Below, piece by piece: positions 15,001-21,181 of a stretch of 21,181 nt of DNA. Below the pieces are notes generated by a model, which made no database searches, was not told where the DNA came from, and saw nothing but the letters and a program-made list of their open reading frames with translations. Source of the DNA: Planctomycetota bacterium (GTDB taxonomy: Bacteria; Planctomycetota; Phycisphaerae; FEN-1346; JAACEH01); the NCBI GenBank assembly GCA_016935955.1, contig JAFGPY010000099.1, positions 1 to 21,181 of the forward strand, read 5' to 3'. Positions within the stretch are counted from its first letter, which is position 1; each line of letters opens with the position of its first letter. The translations under genes were made by a program, and so were the position numbers.

Positions 15001-18000
15001 AAGACCGGCGCCGACCCGAGCCTGCTGCCGACGGGATGGGTGCCGCAGACCGGCGACGTGCGGTTGGTGTGGCTGAACAAGAACGATCCGGAGAAAAGCC
15101 GGGTTGCCCCCTGGTCGCCCGGTGACGCCGAGACGGGCGAGGTCTATATCCCGCTGCTCTGCGAGCGGACGGGGAAGCCGCAGGCGGAATCGGAGAGGAA
15201 TACCGACTTCGTGTCCTGGCGGCTGGAGCAGTCGCCGGCAGGCGGCGGGCCGCGAACCCTGCACGCCCGCGCCGGCGTCATCGGCCGACACAGCCGGACG
15301 TACGCCGAGCCGCTGGCCGACGGTTCCCGGCCGCAGCGGGTGCTGACTTCGGAGTCGCCCGAGTGGCTGGGCGAGTGGGAGGTTTGGATCGAACCGGCGG
15401 GCGCGACCAACGGCAAGCTCGCGGGCACGAAGCTGTTCGAGTCGTGGAAGGCCCGCTACCTGGCCGGCCCGCTGGCGGCCCCGTTGCCGTGTGTGGTCGC
15501 AGGGCCCCTTGTCGAGACCGCCCAAGCTGCCGCACCAGACGATAAGTTCGATGACAAGCAGGCCAGAGCGCGGCTCGTCTCGGCTTTGGCCATGGCGCGG
15601 GCCATCGGTGTGCAGTTCCAGGCCGCCGACAAGGCCCTGCGCGAGGGCGACGCCAAGACGGCCGCCACTCTCGTCAGAGACGCCCTGAAGCAGGAGGGCG
15701 ACTTCAAGCGCCTGGTGGCCGGCACACTGGCCGAGACGCTGGGCAACCTGGTCATCAAGCGGGCCCGCGCACTCGAAGCCACTTTGTTCTATGGCAACCT
15801 CAAGGAAGGGCGGCAGCACATGGATGCCGTCCAGGCCCAGGGCACGGCAACTGTCGAACTGCTCGAGGGCCTCGTGGCCGGAGGCCTCGCCGATCTGCCG
15901 CCTGCGATCGAGGGCGGCGCCCAGGGCGAGGCTCACGCGGCCCTGGATGCGGCCGTGGAGGATGCGGCGCAGGCCGTTGCTGATGCTATGGCGAAGGACG
16001 ATGCCGAGAACGCCGCGGCGCGGACGCGCGAGCGGATGGCCCGTAAGGGCATCCACGATGGCGTAGCCTGGGGCCTCCAACTGCAACTCACGGACACCAC
16101 GCGCAGCAACGTGCTCTGGTTCCTGACCGAGGTCGCCAAACAGAAGCCGCGCGAGATCACGATCCTCGTCGACCGTAACGGGATCGAGGCCGACGGCGTG
16201 GACCTTGAGACCACGGTGACCATGGATGCCGCCAATCTCTCGCTCGAAGAGGCCCTCGGCCTGGTCCTCCGTCCCGGCCTGGCCTACGCCGTGCTCGACA
16301 ATGGGTCGCTGCTGGTCTCGACGCCGGCCGGCCTGAAACGATGGCAGCAGCCGGTGATGGTCGAGGGGCCGGCCGAGAACGCCGCCGTGGCCCGCACGCG
16401 CGAGCGCCTGGCTCGTAAGGGCATGCACGACGACGTCGACTGGTCGCTGCGAATATCCTTCATGGATTCATCGCTGGACACCGTGTTGCGCTTCCTGGGC
16501 GAACTCGCCAAGGCCAAGCCGCGCGAGATCAAGCTGGTGGTCGATCGCGAGGGCCTCACGGACGACGGCGTGGACCTCGACCAGACGCTGAGCGTGGACG
16601 TTTCGGGGGTCTCGCTTCACGAGGCCCTGAAGCTGGTCCTCGGATCGCATTTGGCCTACATCATTCTCAACGACGGCTCGATTCTGATCTCGACGCCCGC
16701 GCGGCTCGCCCGCAGGGCGGCCGCCGACGCAGGCGGCAAGATCACCGTCCTCTGCCGCAACGGCGCCCTGGTCCTGTCGCTCGACGGCAGCGACGAGCAG
16801 ATCGTGGCCGCAGACCAGGTGACCGTGCGCTCGGCCGACGGAACGGCGACGGTGCGCGGAACGCGGTTCTCCTTCGAAACCAACCGCGCGACGATGACCG
16901 TCGAGCCGCGCAAGGTGACCGTTGTGCTTCCGCAAGAGACTGTGCCGCTGGATGCCGGAGACACTCGTTTCACGGCGCCCGACGAGCAGCGGACAATCGC
17001 CCCCGGCGAGGGCCGACTCGTCATCAACGAGCGCACGGTCATCTTCAACCTCGACGAATCACGCACGCACGTTCGCATGTCGATCGGCGGCCAAAAGGTG
17101 GCGGCCATAGCCAAATCCATCACGGTGGCGATTCCCTCGCTGAAAGTTCTGGCCGCGACCGACGAGCCCCGGACCGCAGTGCCGACGACCGCGCCGCGCG
17201 GAGTCGTCGTGGACGCGTTGGGCAAGCCGGTGGCCGGGGCGCGCGTCATGCTCTACTACCATGCCAGCTACTGGGGCTTGGGCAACCGCATTGTCGAGGA
17301 GACCACGAGCGACGGCGACGGCAAGTTCGCCCTCGCGCGGCCGATGGAGTTCAAGGGCGCCAGCGGCACCGATTACACGGACTACTATCTTCTCTGCGCG
17401 GTGCACCCGGACTACGCCCTGGCCTGGCAACCCATCGTGAGCAACGACCACCAGGACGCATGGACGCTCAACCTGACCGAGCCGGCCGCGCAGGAGGTGC
17501 TGGTGACGGACATCGAGGGTCGCCCCATGCCGAACGCCACAGTGTGGCTGACCTACGCGGGGCGCAAGGACGACGCGAATGAGCTTCTCCGCGAGAGGCT
17601 GCACGTGCCCGAGGCCGCAGGGCTGCTTGAGGCCCGGACGGACGACAAAGGGATCGCGCGGCTGGGCAACCTGCCGCGGACGTCCTGCGTCGTCAGCGTC
17701 TCGGCTGCGGGAATGGCCGACTCCTTTGAGAGCTTAACCGTGCCGCCGGACGGGCAGGTTACGATCACGCTGAAGCCGGCGTCGACGGTCAGCGGCCGCG
17801 TGGCGACGGCCGACGGCTCGCCCGTGGCCGGAGCAGTGGTCTGGTTCTGGGCCGACTGGAACCTGCACTGGGCGACCTATGCCGTGACCGACGCCCAGGG
17901 GCGCTACAGCAACACGAAACTCGTCGGGCCGGGGTACTCCTGGACATCCAACACCGGCAACGGGCGCTACAAGGTCCGCGTCAAGCACGACGACTATGCG

Positions 18001-19320
18001 ACTGCGGAAAAGGCGCTCGAGGTCGGCCCCGGGAGCATACAGAGCGCCTTCGATCTCACGATGGCTCCCGGCACGCTGTTGCGCATCAAGGTTCTGGAGC
18101 CGGAGACCGACAAGCCCATCGCCGGGGCGCGGTGTTACGGGTCCGGCGACCCGGGGCGATTGGACGCGTACAGTGACCGCGACGGGCTGATCCTCTGGCG
18201 CATCCCGAGCGGCAAGGTGCTGGTCTCGTTTGGCTCCCCGCCGGGAGGCACTTACGTGATCGAGCCGTCCGCCGGCAACCCGGGCAAGCAAGTGCAGGCC
18301 ACGGGCGACGTGATGGACGTGACGCTCTACGCCCCGAGCCGCCTGAGGCCGCTGACGACGGTGTGCGGGAGGGTGCTGTTCTCGGACGGCCGCCCGGCGG
18401 CGGGCCTGCGTGTGTGCACCGGCAACGATTCCCGTTACGAGACGGCCACCTTCGGCGGCTCGGGCGGCGCCTATACGGCCACCAATGCCGACGGATCGTT
18501 CGAACTGGACCGCGTGCCCGTGGGTCTGCGGCTGTTCCTCTGCGCCATGACCGACGACCGCGCCGCCGCGCTGGTCGAGACGGTCGACGTCCCGGAGGAC
18601 CACGAGGGACCGCTCGTTCTCGACAAGCCGCTGGTCATGAAACCGACGGTGGCGGCCGATGTGCTGCTGACCGACGAACTCGGCAACGCGCTGCCGCACT
18701 ACTCCGTCCGGCTGCGGCCGATGAAGTGGGGCCGCACTGTCTTCCGCGCCGCCGACTTCGTCGCTTCGGCAGACGACAAGGGACGCCTGAAGGTCAACGG
18801 CATCGTCCCGGGCCTGACGTACCAGATTCTTGATGCAGCGATCGACACGAGTCGGGGCGGCTGGATGGAGATGCCGCACCAGCAAGCCGTTCTCGCGCCC
18901 GGCAGCGATGACGGCCAAGCCGTGCAGCCGCCGGCGGCAGTTGTCCTGTCGGACAAGGTCGTCGTCCGCGTGGTGAACGCCGACGGCAAGCCGCTGCCGA
19001 TTCGCGAGATCAGCAACCTCCGCATCAAGAGGGAGTTCGGGTGGTGGTCGAACGTGATCGGCACGCCTCCGCCGATTGAGGCCCGCGACGACCGGCCCGA
19101 GGTTATGGGCCTGTGCATCAAGCGGAAGTACGTCATCCTGGGGCGTCCGGGCAACCCGATGGAAATCAGCGCCACGACAACCGACGGCCACAACGTCTCG
19201 GCCACGGGAGTCTACCCGAGCGACTCCTCCAACCGCCTGACGTTTACGGTGGTCGAGACGGCGCCCGAGTCTCCCCCGGCCGGCGGCGGGGAAGATGGCG
19301 CGAACCGTTCGGCGCCTTGA
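12022..19320 (+). CDS. BlaR1-like M56 membrane metalloprotease with giant C-terminal sensor region
   Basis: This 2,432-residue protein is far longer than BlaR1 (about 600). Membrane segments lie near residues 18-41, 50-71, 153-173 and 357-378. The M56 zinc site is H252-E-L-A-H256 followed by FYHPAVWW and DEAEHCCDE, where E293 is the likely third ligand. By BlaR1 topology the protease faces the cytoplasm and everything after about 380 is outside. That part holds a beta-rich region, HEAT-like helices (713-933), an Ala-rich helical stretch (1174-1328), two STN-like repeats (1329-1440, 1452-1564), a beta-strand-rich region (1572-1713) and about seven carboxypeptidase-regulatory-like domains (1724-2410, e.g. 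VSGRVATADGSPVAGAVV). No penicillin-binding domain is recognisable. The partner is the BlaI repressor one base upstream. Role: signal receptor that triggers derepression (family knowledge plus inference); the ligand is unknown. I give no blaR1 symbol because the sensor differs. Confidence 0.9.
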   Translation: MGALGGWLSDAIVQRIGWAIIHSLWQGAAVALLLALVLHALRRRGAQARYLAACAALAAMVVLPVVTASLVSPQPAAQALAPVDAQLAVDLPADPGDAMPPRGAPAFAAQPDNALAPAPPRPQAAASVARPAPRAPAPTRWYDGLDRLIEPALPALAAMWLVGVAAMSLWHGFGWIHLHRTKRRGSRPASRSLQDVCRRLAHQLRVSRPVRLLESAVVAAPVVVGWLRPVILMPVGAVTGLTPAQLEAVLAHELAHIRRYDCLVRLAMAVVETLLFYHPAVWWISSRVRDEAEHCCDEMAVAVCGNRRVYATALARAAELGRRPRPRLAAAADGGRLLPRIRRILGVNVTETGRTRTWVAGPLVLAALVAAGIAMWATMSNGRTDDENTGPARFLAVRPNCDDDLFDADGEPAGTLKCLTHRMIPWNHTHQPRDFIFELPPGDEPVTPVWIYVEPAGGGMNFANLGDVHVERRADGRRVAVASAELPSTYKGALIKRDLDAVDVSLAYYHGPRGEPDATFAGPFAAGVTRVDDGGKDYTLFTGPLVALAGRSDAQGVGTMLSVSFGWGVHRTVYPPCIAYDDKGDWHLGEQRCGSFGGKRTQFEYWFPGLPLERIARLTFNEKPFRATARNVTVYWPDVSKRTYPAYLDTVAARLGIEKFDAQALYRFGTKSPEDAMKCIDLVRDYMAQTATSVITQGQVKPEDFPPEQQAAAREAAKAWLASEVPELRGPAVTLGLWGKWPEFVEPAVDLVANEPTSHWRSEVGEALQRYAANLTDAEIERLGELVLAREDDYVQEFLGRRILRHARGAAAEAVLAKLAHSPKIWCWRLGIQGLRYQDPDHKYEALRRLLDESPELAAKVALTVGDILGRSDYPRERQRGAALAAELLTPELWRVDSGSWHSLLSVVEAETDAATATNTMIGFLERLVDEWDLSKTTGRSNTNYVAVSFCVVRLNRLNGVNLGNLGPQDGRHSSEEWLHDWRALAAAAVRWKKTGADPSLLPTGWVPQTGDVRLVWLNKNDPEKSRVAPWSPGDAETGEVYIPLLCERTGKPQAESERNTDFVSWRLEQSPAGGGPRTLHARAGVIGRHSRTYAEPLADGSRPQRVLTSESPEWLGEWEVWIEPAGATNGKLAGTKLFESWKARYLAGPLAAPLPCVVAGPLVETAQAAAPDDKFDDKQARARLVSALAMARAIGVQFQAADKALREGDAKTAATLVRDALKQEGDFKRLVAGTLAETLGNLVIKRARALEATLFYGNLKEGRQHMDAVQAQGTATVELLEGLVAGGLADLPPAIEGGAQGEAHAALDAAVEDAAQAVADAMAKDDAENAAARTRERMARKGIHDGVAWGLQLQLTDTTRSNVLWFLTEVAKQKPREITILVDRNGIEADGVDLETTVTMDAANLSLEEALGLVLRPGLAYAVLDNGSLLVSTPAGLKRWQQPVMVEGPAENAAVARTRERLARKGMHDDVDWSLRISFMDSSLDTVLRFLGELAKAKPREIKLVVDREGLTDDGVDLDQTLSVDVSGVSLHEALKLVLGSHLAYIILNDGSILISTPARLARRAAADAGGKITVLCRNGALVLSLDGSDEQIVAADQVTVRSADGTATVRGTRFSFETNRATMTVEPRKVTVVLPQETVPLDAGDTRFTAPDEQRTIAPGEGRLVINERTVIFNLDESRTHVRMSIGGQKVAAIAKSITVAIPSLKVLAATDEPRTAVPTTAPRGVVVDALGKPVAGARVMLYYHASYWGLGNRIVEETTSDGDGKFALARPMEFKGASGTDYTDYYLLCAVHPDYALAWQPIVSNDHQDAWTLNLTEPAAQEVLVTDIEGRPMPNATVWLTYAGRKDDANELLRERLHVPEAAGLLEARTDDKGIARLGNLPRTSCVVSVSAAGMADSFESLTVPPDGQVTITLKPASTVSGRVATADGSPVAGAVVWFWADWNLHWATYAVTDAQGRYSNTKLVGPGYSWTSNTGNGRYKVRVKHDDYATAEKALEVGPGSIQSAFDLTMAPGTLLRIKVLEPETDKPIAGARCYGSGDPGRLDAYSDRDGLILWRIPSGKVLVSFGSPPGGTYVIEPSAGNPGKQVQATGDVMDVTLYAPSRLRPLTTVCGRVLFSDGRPAAGLRVCTGNDSRYETATFGGSGGAYTATNADGSFELDRVPVGLRLFLCAMTDDRAAALVETVDVPEDHEGPLVLDKPLVMKPTVAADVLLTDELGNALPHYSVRLRPMKWGRTVFRAADFVASADDKGRLKVNGIVPGLTYQILDAAIDTSRGGWMEMPHQQAVLAPGSDDGQAVQPPAAVVLSDKVVVRVVNADGKPLPIREISNLRIKREFGWWSNVIGTPPPIEARDDRPEVMGLCIKRKYVILGRPGNPMEISATTTDGHNVSATGVYPSDSSNRLTFTVVETAPESPPAGGGEDGANRSAP
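16006..16341 (+). repeat. STN-like repeat, copy 1, inside the M56 receptor
   Basis: This 112-residue unit begins ENAAARTRERMARKG, contains FLTEVAKQKPREI and DGVDLETTVTMDAANLSLEE, and ends LAYAVLDNGSLLVSTPA. The pattern 'v.l.eaL.lvL...lay...d.gs.lis' is that of the STN (secretin/TonB short N-terminal) fold. By my hand alignment it is roughly 55% identical to copy 2. Confidence 0.75.
16375..16713 (+). repeat. STN-like repeat, copy 2, inside the M56 receptor
   Basis: This 113-residue unit begins ENAAVARTRERLARKG, contains FLGELAKAKPREI and GVSLHEALKLVLG, and ends LAYIILNDGSILISTPA. It follows copy 1 after an 11-residue linker and shares its landmarks in order, with a single one-residue length difference. 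The high identity implies a fairly recent in-gene duplication. Confidence 0.75.
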
Positions 19321-19379
19321 GCGTCTGATACCTTGCGGCCACGGCGCGCGAAAACCGGCTGCAGGAGGAGCGAACGGCC

Positions 19380-20897
19380 ATGATCCGCAAGATTGCGATA
19401 CTGAGCGTGGCCCTGGTGACGGCGCTGACGGCGGCTGCGGCCGTAGCGACGCTTCGCGGGCCCGATCGGGCGGCCGCCGAGGATGCCAAGCCGGCCGCGA
19501 AGGCAACCGCAACGAGCTCGGCCCAAGCCCAAGCGAAAGATGCCGGTTACGCGAGCGTGCGGATCGAGGGTGTGCCGCACGTCAAGCAGTTGCCGGACTT
19601 CTGCGGCGAGGCCTGCGTCGAGATGGCGATGCGGAAGCTCGGTCGCGAGGCGACACAGAAGGACGTCTTCAACGCCTCGGGGCTCGACCCGCTCCAGGGT
19701 CGCGGCTGCTACACGAAGGAACTGGCGGCGGCAATGCGCTCGCTCGGGCTGAAGGTTGGGCCGGTCGGGCAGAAGGTCGAGGCCGCCAAGGCCGGTGAGC
19801 AGCTCGAAGCCCTGTGGCGCGGCGTGCACGCGGACCTGGTCGCGGGCGTGGCGTCGGTGCTGTGCATGCACTACGACGACCGCCCGAAGACCACGGAGCA
19901 TTTCCGCCTGGTGGTCGGCTACGACGCCAAGACCGACGAGGTGCTCTACCACGAGCCGGCCGAGAGCGGCGGCGCGTACCGGCGGATGAAGCGGGCGACG
20001 ATGATGAAGCTGTGGCCGCTGAAGTACGAGGCGGTGCGGTGGACGGTCATCTGCCTGCGGTGCGAGCCGGCGTCGACCGACTGGACCGCGCCGGCGAAGC
20101 CGAGCGGGACGTTCACGGCGGCAGACTACGCCCAACACATGATGGGCCTGAAAGAGAAGATCCCCAAGACGGGTTTCGCGACGGTGCTGGAGCCGCCGTT
20201 CGTGGTCGTGGGCGACGAGCCGGCGGCGAAGGTGCGACAGCGCGCCGCGCAGACGGTGCGTTGGGCGGTGGTGCGGCTGAAGAAGCAGTTCTTCGCCAAG
20301 GAGCCGGACGAGATCCTGACCATCTGGCTCTTCAAGGACAAGGAAAGCTATCGCAAGCACACCAAGGAGATCTTCGGCGACGAGCCGTCGACGCCGTTCG
20401 GCTACTACAGCCCGCGGCACAAGGCCCTGGTGATGAACATCGCCACGGGCGGGGGCACGCTGGTGCACGAGATCGTGCACCCGTTCATGCGCGGCAACTT
20501 CGAGGCCTGCCCGGCATGGTTCAACGAGGGGCTGGCGTCGCTGTACGAACAGAGCGCGGGCCGCGGCAATCGCATCGTCGGCCTGACGAACTGGCGGCTG
20601 GCCGGCCTGCAGGAGGCCATTCGCAACGACCGCCTGCCGACCTTCAAGGCCCTGACCGCCACCAGCGAACACCAGTTCTACAACATGGACTCGGGCTCGA
20701 ACTACGCCCAGGCGCGGTACCTGTGCTACTGGCTGCAGGAGAAGGGGTTGCTGGAACGCTACTACCGCGAGTTCACGGCGGCGGCCGCGGACGATCCGAC
20801 GGGGTACAAGACATTACAGAAGGTGCTCGGCGAATCGGACATGGAGGCCTTCCAGGCCCGCTGGCAGGCCTGGGTGCTGACGCTGGCGTTCCCGTGA
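19380..20897 (+). CDS. Exported C39-like cysteine peptidase fused to HEXXH metallopeptidase domain
   Basis: This 505-residue protein has an N-terminal signal peptide or anchor (K4, hydrophobic 5-23, possible AAA/ED cleavage at 33/34) and an Ala/Lys/Thr/Gln linker to about 55. Residues 60-220 resemble peptidase C39: Q70 (oxyanion), C75 in FCGEAC (nucleophile) and H174 in EHFRLVVGYD. The usual Asp-Pro of the triad reads E192-P193, so activity is uncertain. Residues 225-505 resemble DUF1570-type gluzincins: H363-E-I-V-H367, then AWFNEGLASLYE with E383 as likely third zinc ligand. The start has AGGAGG at 19363-19368, 11 bases ahead of ATG. Only 59 bases without an evident promoter separate it from the receptor gene, so it is probably in the same operon. 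It is likely a secreted or periplasmic protease and an output of the BlaI circuit. The substrate is unknown. Confidence 0.85.
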   Translation: MIRKIAILSVALVTALTAAAAVATLRGPDRAAAEDAKPAAKATATSSAQAQAKDAGYASVRIEGVPHVKQLPDFCGEACVEMAMRKLGREATQKDVFNASGLDPLQGRGCYTKELAAAMRSLGLKVGPVGQKVEAAKAGEQLEALWRGVHADLVAGVASVLCMHYDDRPKTTEHFRLVVGYDAKTDEVLYHEPAESGGAYRRMKRATMMKLWPLKYEAVRWTVICLRCEPASTDWTAPAKPSGTFTAADYAQHMMGLKEKIPKTGFATVLEPPFVVVGDEPAAKVRQRAAQTVRWAVVRLKKQFFAKEPDEILTIWLFKDKESYRKHTKEIFGDEPSTPFGYYSPRHKALVMNIATGGGTLVHEIVHPFMRGNFEACPAWFNEGLASLYEQSAGRGNRIVGLTNWRLAGLQEAIRNDRLPTFKALTATSEHQFYNMDSGSNYAQARYLCYWLQEKGLLERYYREFTAAAADDPTGYKTLQKVLGESDMEAFQARWQAWVLTLAFP

Positions 20898-20930
20898 GCC
20901 GACGGCAACCCTGCGTCTTGCTACAACGCG

Positions 20931-20946
20931 CCCCTTGTTCCAGGGG
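20931..20946. other. Small hairpin after the peptidase gene
   Basis: CCCCT (20931-20935) pairs with AGGGG (20942-20946) around a six-base loop. On the + strand it is followed by A's, not T's, so it is not a textbook terminator for the operon. It may only stabilise the transcript end. Confidence 0.3.
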
Positions 20947-20983
20947 AAAAAGCGAAGCGCCCGGCACGTGGCCGGGCGCTTCG
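20947..20983 (-). terminator. Intrinsic terminator of the minus-strand gene
   Basis: A perfect 13-bp stem (20953-20965 with 20971-20983, CGAAGCGCCCGGC and its complement) closes on a five-base loop. Read on the minus strand it is followed directly by CTTTTTCCCC (five T's at 20951-20947). It begins 46 bases after the minus-strand stop codon. On the + strand the same stem lacks a T tract, so it may only weakly end the convergent operon. Confidence 0.85.
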
Positions 20984-21029
20984 GGGTATGGCTGCGATTG
21001 CATGATCCGTGCGGCCGGGTCGCGGTCGG

Positions 21030-21181
21030 TTACAGCCGCCCGAGCAGCGCGACGACCTTCTGGTGGCCGACCTCGGTCTGGCTGACGATGAGCATGCCGT
21101 TGAAGTACTCGATGGTGGCCGTGCCGCCCATGTCCTCCCAGTCGGCGACGCGCGGGTCGCCGCTGGTGACGAAGCGCTTGA
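21030..21181 (-). CDS. 3' end of a minus-strand gene with STN/secretin-N-like C-terminus (partial)
   Basis: On the minus strand the frame is open from the window edge to TAA at 21032-21030, giving 49 whole codons. The read-out includes FVTSGDPRVADWEDMGG, ATIEYFNGMLIVSQTEVGHQ and the end KVVALLGRL. The pattern 'W...GG...i....g.LivsqT...h..v..LL..L' is typical of the STN or secretin N-domain-like units common in planctomycete exported proteins. Codon use is GC-rich as in the neighbours. The gene converges on the peptidase gene and has its own terminator at 20983-20947. The rest lies outside the window, so the full function cannot be told. Confidence 0.75.
   Translation of the reverse strand, partial: KRFVTSGDPRVADWEDMGGTATIEYFNGMLIVSQTEVGHQKVVALLGRL

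Noticed and set aside
20953..20983. The 13-bp hairpin as terminator of the + strand operon
   Set aside because: On the + strand GGGTATGG follows the stem, with no T tract; the tract is on the minus-strand side.

Overview
The window is GC-rich, almost entirely coding, and carries four genes on the + strand or at its right edge. Its style points to Planctomycetota, perhaps Phycisphaerae: BlaI/M56 regulator pairs, very large exported proteins built from carboxypeptidase-regulatory-like, HEAT, secretin-like and STN-like modules, and strong GC bias at third codon positions. This assignment is inference from gene style; there is no rRNA or other phylogenetic marker. I saw no tRNA, rRNA, CRISPR array, insertion sequence or attachment site.

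Layout. (1) Positions 2-11368: the 3' part of one giant gene, more than 3,780 codons, open at the left edge. It holds a SecD-P1-like fragment, two copies of an LVG-W module, two HEAT-like regions, a complete-looking secretin-like domain, three Ig-like modules and about 18 carboxypeptidase-regulatory-like domains. (2) Positions 11369-11605: the only intergenic stretch of regulatory interest. It has an imperfect hairpin that may end gene 1, then a plausible promoter overlapped by a perfect 15-bp inverted repeat of BlaI-operator type. (3) Positions 11606-20897: a likely three-gene operon. It contains a BlaI-family repressor, a 2,432-residue BlaR1-like M56 membrane metalloprotease overlapping it by one base (TAATG), and, 59 bases later, an exported protein joining a C39-like cysteine peptidase domain to an HEXXH metallopeptidase domain. 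(4) Positions 20898-21181: a convergent region with a minus-strand intrinsic terminator and the last 49 codons of a minus-strand gene whose end looks STN/secretin-N-domain-like.

How it may work (inference). BlaI would repress its own operon by binding the paired palindromes. The M56 protein would sense something outside the cytoplasmic membrane through its roughly 2,050-residue C-terminal part, activate its zinc protease and relieve BlaI repression. No penicillin-binding sensor domain is recognisable, so the signal is probably not a beta-lactam. The third gene would then be a secreted protease output, or a processing partner, of the circuit. The giant upstream gene shares module types with the receptor and may itself be the C-terminal part of another such receptor, but its N-terminus lies outside the window.
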